Origin: NZQO01 sp964639255
GTDB taxonomy: Bacteria; Bacteroidota; Bacteroidia; Flavobacteriales; Flavobacteriaceae
Reading direction: 5' to 3'
Length of the DNA: 9,260 nucleotides
NCBI GenBank assembly: GCA_964639255.1
Contig: CAZXDP010000078.1
Coordinates: 1-9,260, forward strand
The notes beneath the pieces are model-generated. The model ran no database searches, was not told the DNA's origin, and saw only the letters and a program-made list of their open reading frames with translations. How positions within the stretch are numbered: the first letter of the stretch is position 1; every line of letters starts with the position of its first letter. A program made the position numbers and the translations under genes. Positions 1-6,593 of this stretch are shown here, one piece after another.

Positions 1-1004
1 AACAAATAGAGGCAAAGACGCTGTCGGTTTCTGCCTATCGCGATAAGGTAGACGCGTTGGAAAGCCAGATTGCCGCATTGGCCAACGAGCGCCGTCTCAA
101 ATTGCAACAGGCTGAGAATAAACTGATCCAGTCCAGGCTAAAAGTAACTAGCGACAGCATAGACCTAGAGGCTGCAAAAACCAATTTATCCATTGCCGAG
201 CGACAATACGAACGAACTAAAACATTGCAGGAAGAAGGTCTCAAAGCCGTCACCGATGTGGAAGAAAAGCGATTGAAGCTCCAAGAAACCCAAGCAAAAT
301 TAATTTCCCAGGAAAACGAACTATTAGCCAGCAAGAATGAAGTGATCAACGCCCAGGTGGAATTGGGAAGATTAGATGCCGAATATGCCGATAAGATCGC
401 GAAAGCCCGTAGCGAAAAATATACGGCCCAGTCCAACCAGTTCGATGCCCAGGCACAGGTAACTAAATTGGAAAATGAATTTGTAAATTACGAAATGCGG
501 AATGATCTGTACTATGTGAGGGCCCCACAAAGCGGTTTCATTAACAAGGCCCTTTTGGGCGGTCTCGGGGAAACCTTTAAGGAGGGAGAAGAACTTGTGA
601 GCATCATGCCCTCCAATTTTGAAATGGCGGTAGAGACCTTTATTTCCCCCATCGACATTCCCCTAATTCATCTGGGTGAACATATGCGTATTCGTTTCGA
701 CGGTTGGCCGGCCATCGTATTCAGCGGTTGGCCCAACCTATCGTACGGTACCTATGGCGGTGAGGTGGTAGCCATTGAGAATTATATAAGCCAGAATGGT
801 AAATACCGTGTGTTAATTGCACCCGATCCAGACGACCACGCGTGGCCAAAAGACGTGCGCATTGGCAGCGGCGCGTTTACCTTGGCACTGTTGGAGGATG
901 TTCCTATTTGGTTCGAACTGTGGCGCCAGCTCAACGGTTTCCCTCCAAATTATTACACGCCTAACAATACTACAGAAAGCGCTGCTGAAACTGCAAAAAA
1001 ATAA
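1..1004 (+). CDS. HlyD-family membrane fusion (periplasmic adaptor) protein, 5'-truncated
   Basis: The open frame enters from the left edge (first full codon at base 3) with no stop, so the true start lies upstream; the TTG at 57 is only an internal codon. About 333 residues are visible and end at TAA 1002-1004. The first ~170 visible residues are a charged, Gln/Glu/Lys/Ala-rich alpha-helical coiled coil. Then comes the returning half of the lipoyl/barrel-sandwich domain, around YYVRAPQSG (bases ~511-540) and EGEELVSIMP, followed by a beta-barrel region rich in IRFDGWPA-type strands. Adaptors of this family join an inner-membrane ABC exporter to a TolC channel across the periplasm. The TolC gene 7 bases downstream supports this; the transporter is presumably upstream. 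The cargo is unknown. The N-terminal membrane anchor is outside the window. Confidence 0.9.
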   Translation, partial: QIEAKTLSVSAYRDKVDALESQIAALANERRLKLQQAENKLIQSRLKVTSDSIDLEAAKTNLSIAERQYERTKTLQEEGLKAVTDVEEKRLKLQETQAKLISQENELLASKNEVINAQVELGRLDAEYADKIAKARSEKYTAQSNQFDAQAQVTKLENEFVNYEMRNDLYYVRAPQSGFINKALLGGLGETFKEGEELVSIMPSNFEMAVETFISPIDIPLIHLGEHMRIRFDGWPAIVFSGWPNLSYGTYGGEVVAIENYISQNGKYRVLIAPDPDDHAWPKDVRIGSGAFTLALLEDVPIWFELWRQLNGFPPNYYTPNNTTESAAETAKK

Positions 1005-1011
1005 GGCCCAA

Positions 1012-2415
1012 ATGAAACATACCCTGATTGCCATAGTGTTTTTGTTACCGCTCTTCGGAAACGGCCAGGAACTCGATTCGCTACAGCTAAATTTTCGGGA
1101 ATATCTGGGCTACGTAAAGAAGTACCATCCCGTGGTGAAACAGGCCAACCTGGTGCTCGATATGGGAGAAGCTACCCTATTGCGTGCTCGCGGCGCCTTC
1201 GACCCGAAATTGGAGGTAGATTATGACCGAAAGGAGTTCAAGGGAACCGATTATTTTGAGAAGCTCAATGCTACCTTTAAGATTCCCACTTGGTATGGCA
1301 TTGAACTAAAGGGAAATCTTGAGCAGAACGAGGGCGCCTTCTTGAACCCCGAGGCTACGGTCCCCGAGGATGGTCTGTATAGTGCCGGAGTATCGCTCTC
1401 CTTGGCCCAAGGTCTGTTTATCAATGAGCGCATGGCCACCCTAAAACGCGCAAAACTGTTTGAGCAGCAATCGCAGGCAGACCGCGAAATACTGGTGAAC
1501 AATGTATTGTTCGATGCCTCGCTCGCCTATTTCAACTGGTGGGAGGCTTACCAGCAGTTGCAAATTTTTCGGGATTTCGTTGAAAATGCTCGCATTCGGT
1601 TTGAGGGTGTCAAGCGAAGTGCCGAGGTGGGCGAAGTAGCCGCTATAGACAGTACCGAAGCCAAGATCGCTTACCAATCGCGACTCTTGGGCCTAGAGCA
1701 ATCTTCATTGGAGTATGCCAAAGCCTCTCTTGAACTGTCCAATTTTTTATGGCTTGCAGAGAATACCCCTGTGGTAGTTTCGGAAGCGGTGTCGCCCGAG
1801 CCCGAGCCAGCCCTTGCCATCGATAGTGCATTACAGGTAAACGGCATTGTGCTATCCGACTTTAACCTTGAAAATCACCCGAAATTGCGCTCGCTCAACC
1901 TGAAAGTGGCACAGTTAGAGGTAGACCGGCGCCTTAAGGCCAACAAATTGCTGCCAAGGATAGATGCAGAGTACAATTTTATAACGCCCGATCCCGACTT
2001 GGCACGCTCGTTTACTTCAGAAAATTACAAGGCAGGGGTGCAGGTTTCGTTTCCGCTCTTCCTTCGGAAGGAACGGGGCGACCTTGCACTGGCAAAGGCC
2101 AAACTGAACGATTCGCGGTTTGAGCTGCAAAATGAAACGGTATCGCTTCAGAACAAGATAACCGCCGTCTTCCAGGAATTAGACTCGTACAACGAACAGG
2201 TATTGCTCATCGATACCATGGTCGAGAATTACCAAGCGCTTCTATCGGCGGAAGATCGAAAATTCAGTTTTGGCGAAAGCTCCCTCTTCTTAGTCAATAC
2301 CCGGGAAAGCCAATTGATCGATGCCCAGCTAAAGCAGGCCGAGCTCATCAACAAGTGGTTTACCTCTAAGGCGAAGCTGTTCAGGACCTTGGTACTTGAC
2401 ACCCCAGAACTGTAG
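1012..2415 (+). CDS. TolC-family outer membrane efflux/export channel
   Basis: The product is 467 residues long. The ATG at 1012 is preferred over longer in-frame extensions because it opens directly with a Sec signal peptide (MKHTLIAIVFLLPLFGNGQ, cleavage near residue 18-19) and lies 7 bases after the adaptor stop, with a weak TAAGG upstream. The body shows the two-fold repeat of the OEP/TolC family: long helices around residues 140-250 and 350-460, each holding related turn motifs (VGEVAAIDSTEAK near 206-218, FGESSLFLVNTRE near 420-432), with strand-forming segments between them (e.g. AGVQVSFPLF, 341-350). It should form a trimeric outer-membrane duct that works with the upstream adaptor in a type I secretion or efflux system. 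Translation is probably coupled to the adaptor. I see no clear terminator after it. Confidence 0.93.
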   Translation: MKHTLIAIVFLLPLFGNGQELDSLQLNFREYLGYVKKYHPVVKQANLVLDMGEATLLRARGAFDPKLEVDYDRKEFKGTDYFEKLNATFKIPTWYGIELKGNLEQNEGAFLNPEATVPEDGLYSAGVSLSLAQGLFINERMATLKRAKLFEQQSQADREILVNNVLFDASLAYFNWWEAYQQLQIFRDFVENARIRFEGVKRSAEVGEVAAIDSTEAKIAYQSRLLGLEQSSLEYAKASLELSNFLWLAENTPVVVSEAVSPEPEPALAIDSALQVNGIVLSDFNLENHPKLRSLNLKVAQLEVDRRLKANKLLPRIDAEYNFITPDPDLARSFTSENYKAGVQVSFPLFLRKERGDLALAKAKLNDSRFELQNETVSLQNKITAVFQELDSYNEQVLLIDTMVENYQALLSAEDRKFSFGESSLFLVNTRESQLIDAQLKQAELINKWFTSKAKLFRTLVLDTPEL

Positions 2416-2418
2416 TTT

Positions 2419-4359
2419 TTACTGCAGTAACTTTCGGCCGTTGAGCTGTTCCGACGGAAAGTCGCGGGGCAACGCCTTCGGAGGTTCCACCACGCTCTTA
2501 TCGGATAGGGCTTTCATAAAAGCAATGATAGCATCAATTTCTTCAGTAGTAAGTTCCAAAGGCGCCTCAGAAAGGGTTTGGTTGGGTACGTGGGCGCCCC
2601 TCCCAGCGCCGCCCCCTTCATTGTAAAACGCCATGACTTCCTCGAGTGTCTCAAATACACCGTTGTGCATATAGGGCGCCGTTTTTTCGATATTCCGAAG
2701 GGTTGGGGTTTTAAAGGCATGCTCGAAAAAAGTGGCCACCTCTCGGGTAGAGCCGTTATCGGCACGTCCCAGGTCTGGGTCTAGATGGGTTGGGGTGGTC
2801 GCCTTGGCAGGTACGCCCAGCACCTCGCTTTCACTGTCGATGTACAGTGGGGGGACCAGTCCAGAATAGGTGGGAATAAAATGACAGGTAGCACAAGCTG
2901 CCTTCCCGGTAAAAAGATTAAATCCGCGCACTACATTTTCCGGTAATTCCTCTATCTGCCCTTGGAAATAGGAATCTACGGGAGTATCAAAGGAATTTAA
3001 TCCCATAATGTAGGCTGTCAGGGCGTAATCAATTTGATAAGGCCGTATTTCTGAAGTGTCTGGCGGAAAGCTTTCGCGAAATAAGCTCGCGTAGGTGGGA
3101 CTTGAAGATAGTGCTTCAATAATTTTGGGATAATTGGTGTTAAACTCATCCTCGCTCAAAACCACGTGCTCAAATTGATCCTCCAAACGCTTGGCCCTTA
3201 GATCGTGGAAAAAACCCGATGCAAATACCGAGTAGTTCAATGTCATTGCGTTGCGTTGCATCGGGGCTCCCGTATTGGAAAGACTGGTGGGCAGTCCATC
3301 GGTAAAGGCCTTATCGGGGGCATGGCAACTGGCGCACGCCATACGCGTATCACTAGAAAGTACAGGATCGTAAAACAAGAGCTTGCCCAGCTGGCTTACC
3401 TGCTTAAATGTGGAATCGTTCTGTATGCTAACATAATAGAATGGATTTAGGAAGTCCTTTGAGAATATATTTTCGGACGCATAACGTACGGCAAGTGGGT
3501 AACGCGTTACCTCATCGATAGTTTCGTAATCGAGCGCCAAATGAATTTCCCTAAAGTTCTTGTACAACGGATTCACCACCTTCTTTATGAACACCAGCCT
3601 ATCGAAAGTTTCAAAATCCCTTTTTTCAGTCATTTTCAGACCAATTTCCAACACCTTTTTCTGTTCTTCGAGAAGCTTTAGTTGACCAACGTTCGAAAGT
3701 TCTTCCGCATACAAGTCACCATACCGTTGCAAGGTAAGCAATACGACACGGGCATCGGCAACGCCCAAGAGAGTACCTGGAGTATCGAAGCCGGTAATGC
3801 CAAGGCTGGCGAGGCGCACCAATTCCTGGCGGGTAGCCTCGAAAAATTGGCGATCGGAAAAGGCTCTGTTGGAAAGAAACGAGGCAAGCTGCAATACATC
3901 CTTTTTCAACGTACGGCTCATCTCCTGCAATTGGGCTTTATCAATATTCGCTTCGCCCATCAGTTCGTCTATTACTTGCAAACCCTTGGGTTGCAATACG
4001 GTAAAATCAGCAACTTTTGGTTCCAGTTTTGGCAGTGGCGCGCCATTCAACACCTTATCATACGCTTCCTTGTCCAAATATTCTACCAGGAAGGAGATTT
4101 TCTTGAAGTGTTCCCGTAGTTCTTTGTAGTTATTTTCAAGAGCCTCTGTCGACAAAGCGTTGTTGGAATAGTTGACCGTTGCGGTGTGAAATTGTTCGGT
4201 AACCACCGAAAAAGCAGTAAGATCTTCCTGAAAGTTCGCATTGGCGATGCCTATGGCTTGGGGCGAATACGATTTGCCCATAGTATTTGGTTTGCTCGCG
4301 GCTATAAGTATTAGGGCGCATAAAAAGCTTCCAAAAAGTAACATTGAATCTGAACGCAT
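2419..4359 (-). CDS. Dihaem cytochrome c peroxidase (MauG/CCP family) with N-terminal helical domain
   Basis: The product is 646 residues. An N-terminal hydrophobic stretch (residues 6-21, ending IAA) is a Sec signal. It is not a good lipobox, as Cys14 is preceded by SFL. Residues ~35-300 are a helical domain with the NGAPLP (105-110) and PKGLQVIDE (124-132) signatures found in many Bacteroidota peroxidases; a distant relation to imelysin-like folds is possible but unproven. The C-terminal half (~315-625) is the di-haem core: CASCH at 342-346, RNAMTLNYS at 369-377, FFHDLRA at 383-389, CATCH at 489-493 and FKTPTLRN...APYMHNG at 549-567. The family reduces H2O2 in the periplasm using electrons from small c-type donors; MauG members instead oxidise protein partners. 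Here FFHDLRA replaces the usual FWDGRA. The gene follows the PhoX-like gene by 72 bases, across a hairpin. Which activity it has cannot be told from sequence alone. Confidence 0.92.
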   Translation of the reverse strand: MRSDSMLLFGSFLCALILIAASKPNTMGKSYSPQAIGIANANFQEDLTAFSVVTEQFHTATVNYSNNALSTEALENNYKELREHFKKISFLVEYLDKEAYDKVLNGAPLPKLEPKVADFTVLQPKGLQVIDELMGEANIDKAQLQEMSRTLKKDVLQLASFLSNRAFSDRQFFEATRQELVRLASLGITGFDTPGTLLGVADARVVLLTLQRYGDLYAEELSNVGQLKLLEEQKKVLEIGLKMTEKRDFETFDRLVFIKKVVNPLYKNFREIHLALDYETIDEVTRYPLAVRYASENIFSKDFLNPFYYVSIQNDSTFKQVSQLGKLLFYDPVLSSDTRMACASCHAPDKAFTDGLPTSLSNTGAPMQRNAMTLNYSVFASGFFHDLRAKRLEDQFEHVVLSEDEFNTNYPKIIEALSSSPTYASLFRESFPPDTSEIRPYQIDYALTAYIMGLNSFDTPVDSYFQGQIEELPENVVRGFNLFTGKAACATCHFIPTYSGLVPPLYIDSESEVLGVPAKATTPTHLDPDLGRADNGSTREVATFFEHAFKTPTLRNIEKTAPYMHNGVFETLEEVMAFYNEGGGAGRGAHVPNQTLSEAPLELTTEEIDAIIAFMKALSDKSVVEPPKALPRDFPSEQLNGRKLLQ

Positions 4360-4380
4360 AACTGAAATTTTTTAACGGAT

Positions 4381-4408
4381 AAAACCGGGCACCTCGCGGT
4401 GCCCGGCC
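4381..4408 (-). terminator. GC-rich hairpin with short T tract between the PhoX-like and peroxidase genes
   Basis: On the minus strand, 9-bp arms CCGGGCACC/GGTGCCCGG (4385-4393 and 4398-4406 on the plus strand) close a GCGA tetraloop of the stable GNRA type. They are followed by TTTTAT. It lies about 25 bases after the PhoX-like stop codon and 25 bases before the peroxidase ATG. The stem is strong but the T tract is short, so it could end transcription fully, end it partly (setting a PhoX-to-peroxidase ratio), or protect the PhoX-like mRNA 3' end. The space left between hairpin and ATG is too small for a separate peroxidase promoter with its leader, which favours partial read-through. Confidence 0.7.
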
Positions 4409-4431
4409 AATAAAAAACATGATGAAAAAAA

Positions 4432-6279
4432 TTACTTCACAAGGAGCTTTCTCGTGTCACCTTCCTTGGTCTTCAACAAGTAGGTACCCGTTGCAAGCCC
4501 GGAGATATCGATAGATTTTACGTCGCGGTGCACGGCGATGCGCTTTCCGGTAATGTCATACAGCGCAACATCGGTACGCACGTTAAAATAAACGATACGC
4601 TCGGTGGGGTTTGGATATACCAGAAATCCTTCTTCGGTCTCAGAAAAATCTGGTGCCGAAAGGGTTTGGATGGCCTCTGGGTTATCAAAGCCAGTAATAG
4701 CGAACGTGAGCGAGTTATTATATGGGAATGGGTTCGAAGTATCTGGATGCTGTGAATTAACGAGAACCGACTTCCCATCGGCAGTGGCACAGGCCCCGGT
4801 AATTTCGGCACCGCGTGGGGTTTGGGTAAGGCGAATGAGGTCGTCTATGGTTGGGGTGGCCACCTCCATATCCAAGATATACATTTCGCACATTCTATCG
4901 TCTGGGTACTCCAATGGGGTACGGCCAAAAGAGGTTCCGTTCAAATCTTCGTTAATTAGCATATACCGTTTGTCTACACCATCCACATTCACATACAGCA
5001 TATTTAGGCCGTCGGGGTTGGAAAGATGCTTGTCTGGATAATCGCTAAGGGCTGGGCTAGTTGCAAAGTAAGGACCACCTTCTACAAAGATGGTAACAGC
5101 TCCAGTGGCAGGATCGTACTCAAGAATGCGACCGTAATAATCCCAATAGGCCGAATCACCAGGACCGGTAGCGCCTTGGTCTGCAGCTCGCTGAACGTGA
5201 TGCGGAGCATATACCGCACCTAGCGCAGCTTCATCTGTCCAACGGCTTGCCGGATTGTCGCGACCTGTTTCGGTCATATAAACCTTCCCTGTAGTCTTAT
5301 CTATGGTAACCCATTCCAACCGGTTGAACATAGTGGCTCCTACAGCTACCGCTTCTGCACCAAAATTCAGCATTTTTTCAAAATCTTCGCTGTCTATCTC
5401 AACCCAAGGATCGTTGCCAGCATCGTGTTTGTACACATAAGTGGTTCCGCTGGTAAAGTCGCCTTCCACGTCGGCCACGAATTTGGTGAAGAAACCAGGA
5501 GTTGCATCGGCACCCATATACACGGTGCGATTATCGTTCGCAACAGTGCCACCCTCGAACGGTTGCCTGCCCCAGTTATATTGTTTACGGATCGCTTTGG
5601 CCGTGCGAGGATCTATTTCTACCATCCAGTTGAAATTTTGATATTTTGGTATGGTTTGGAAATTGGCAAAATCGAAGGCGGTATATTTTATGGTATATGC
5701 CGTGGTATCCCGCACCCCGTTTCCAGAGTTGTAAATGCTTGCATTGTCTGAACGGAACCACTCTTCTGCAGTCCATATACGGCCATCAATATTGGAATTA
5801 ATACCTCCACAGTTCATTCCCGTTTCCCCAACGGCAGAGAAATCTACGTTAAAGAACTCCCCCGAGCGACCGTCGCTCAATTCTTGCTCAATAACATATA
5901 AGGCATCGCTGCTTGGATTTCTTCCCAATAAAAAGGTGGTCATGCCACCGCCGTCGCCAATTTTATCATCGGCGAGGATCATCTCGTGGTTAATGGAAGC
6001 CCAACCAATGGCATTGGGGTCATCCACACAGTCTTCTGCAGTAATGGGGGTAAAACCGATAAAATCGTGCCACTGCTTGGCAGGTACGGCTTCATTGACA
6101 GCGGTCTGCACCATGTCGTCTCCTCCTACAAATAGTATTTGGTACTCAAAGGGCGAAGGGGGAACCACCACAGTGGTCGCTTCCCAGTTTACATCTACCA
6201 AACGGGACGGGAATGTACTTTGCGCCGTCATCGTGGCCGAAATGGCTAAAGAGAACATAGCCAGTAATTTTGTTTTCAT
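4432..6279 (-). CDS. PhoX-family (DUF839) secreted phosphatase-like protein with T9SS sorting domain
   Basis: The product is 615 residues. Residues 1-20 are a Sec signal (K-rich start, hydrophobic core, TMTAQ end) with no twin arginine. The body matches PhoX landmarks in order: INHEM (96-100); NCGG...IWTAEEW (156-174), equivalent to the NCAGG...CEE block that carries the iron-ligand cysteine, here Cys157; PGFFTKFV (261-268); SNPDGL (420-425); and AEITGACATADGKS...NSQHP (491-512). PhoX enzymes are Fe/Ca-dependent alkaline phosphatases that release phosphate from organic esters; whether this DUF839 member does so is inferred. Residues ~550-615 (LVYPNPTE, LYDITGKRI, GTYLLKT, KLLVK) are a type IX secretion sorting domain, so the protein should reach the cell surface or medium. 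It sits between a haem lipoprotein gene and a peroxidase gene on the same strand. Confidence 0.9.
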   Translation of the reverse strand: MKTKLLAMFSLAISATMTAQSTFPSRLVDVNWEATTVVVPPSPFEYQILFVGGDDMVQTAVNEAVPAKQWHDFIGFTPITAEDCVDDPNAIGWASINHEMILADDKIGDGGGMTTFLLGRNPSSDALYVIEQELSDGRSGEFFNVDFSAVGETGMNCGGINSNIDGRIWTAEEWFRSDNASIYNSGNGVRDTTAYTIKYTAFDFANFQTIPKYQNFNWMVEIDPRTAKAIRKQYNWGRQPFEGGTVANDNRTVYMGADATPGFFTKFVADVEGDFTSGTTYVYKHDAGNDPWVEIDSEDFEKMLNFGAEAVAVGATMFNRLEWVTIDKTTGKVYMTETGRDNPASRWTDEAALGAVYAPHHVQRAADQGATGPGDSAYWDYYGRILEYDPATGAVTIFVEGGPYFATSPALSDYPDKHLSNPDGLNMLYVNVDGVDKRYMLINEDLNGTSFGRTPLEYPDDRMCEMYILDMEVATPTIDDLIRLTQTPRGAEITGACATADGKSVLVNSQHPDTSNPFPYNNSLTFAITGFDNPEAIQTLSAPDFSETEEGFLVYPNPTERIVYFNVRTDVALYDITGKRIAVHRDVKSIDISGLATGTYLLKTKEGDTRKLLVK

Positions 6280-6359
6280 AATTAGATAGTTAAAGGTTTA
6301 GTACTAATTTTCTTATCCCAAAACTACCAGCACGGTGTTAGCCCAACTTGGCCTGTGAT

Positions 6360-6388
6360 TAAAGTTACTGTCATCTTAATGTTATCAA
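6360..6388 (-). promoter_or_regulatory. Candidate Bacteroidota promoter for the PhoX-like gene
   Basis: On the minus strand, a TTG (plus-strand CAA, 6386-6388) is followed after 18 bases by TAACTTTA (6360-6367). This matches 7 of 8 positions of the TAnnTTTG -7 box, and the spacing fits Flavobacterium-type promoters (TTG-N17-23-TAnnTTTG). Transcription would begin near 6353, giving a leader of about 70-75 bases before the ATG at 6279. This is a pattern match only. Confidence 0.5.
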
Positions 6389-6568
6389 GTTTAAGAAACC
6401 TTTACGAGAACTTTCAGGAGGGAAGTGGGCGGGTAACAATTTGATAAACCCTTGTGCTTACGTTTCAGTTTGCTGAAAGAATATAGTTCTCCTATCCTAT
6501 GAAAGAAAGGAGTTTAGACAAACCCCACAGATGTTACTGTACTGTTATGTGCTCTAATTCCACTATTG

Positions 6569-6585
6569 TTTAGAAGGATTCTAAA
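6569..6585 (-). terminator. Possible weak hairpin terminator after the haem/VCBS lipoprotein gene
   Basis: Perfect 7-bp arms TTTAGAA/TTCTAAA with a 3-base loop lie 8 bases beyond the TAG stop (6594-6596, minus strand). The stem is AT-rich and no T tract follows on the minus strand, so it is a poor intrinsic terminator. It may instead act as an mRNA 3'-end structure. Confidence 0.3.
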
Positions 6586-6593
6586 GAGTCTAA

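Larger units (their letters stand above)
6280..6593. other. 314-base intergenic region upstream of the PhoX-like gene
   Basis: This spacer separates the haem/VCBS lipoprotein stop from the PhoX-like start. I see no convincing gene in it. It contains a candidate minus-strand promoter (6360-6388), a perfect 17-base hairpin just after the lipoprotein stop (6569-6585), a short hairpin TTTCAG-TTTG-CTGAAA (6463-6478) and a 10-base palindrome TTAGTACTAA (6298-6307) inside the predicted PhoX leader. The length and the promoter suggest that the PhoX-like gene starts its own transcript rather than depending on the upstream gene. No recognised riboswitch or Pho box is evident to me. Confidence 0.55.

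Noticed and set aside
817..1011. Longer TolC frame starting upstream of 1012
   Set aside because: It overlaps the adaptor gene, and the signal peptide begins at the ATG at 1012.
2416..2462. Possible terminator after the TolC gene (ACTTTC/GAAAGT arms)
   Set aside because: The stem breaks after six pairs, the loop is large, no T tract follows, and it lies within the peroxidase coding sequence.
3678..4129. Long open frames opposite and alongside the peroxidase gene
   Set aside because: They are shadows of a gene with clear haem motifs and show no family features of their own.
6463..6478. TTTCAG-TTTG-CTGAAA hairpin considered as a terminator or regulatory RNA element
   Set aside because: It is a short AT-rich stem with no T tract on either strand; it is mentioned only as part of the spacer.
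6499..6573. 24-codon ORF with His/Cys residues on the plus strand in the PhoX upstream region
   Set aside because: It is too short, lies opposite to the local transcription and has no supporting signals.
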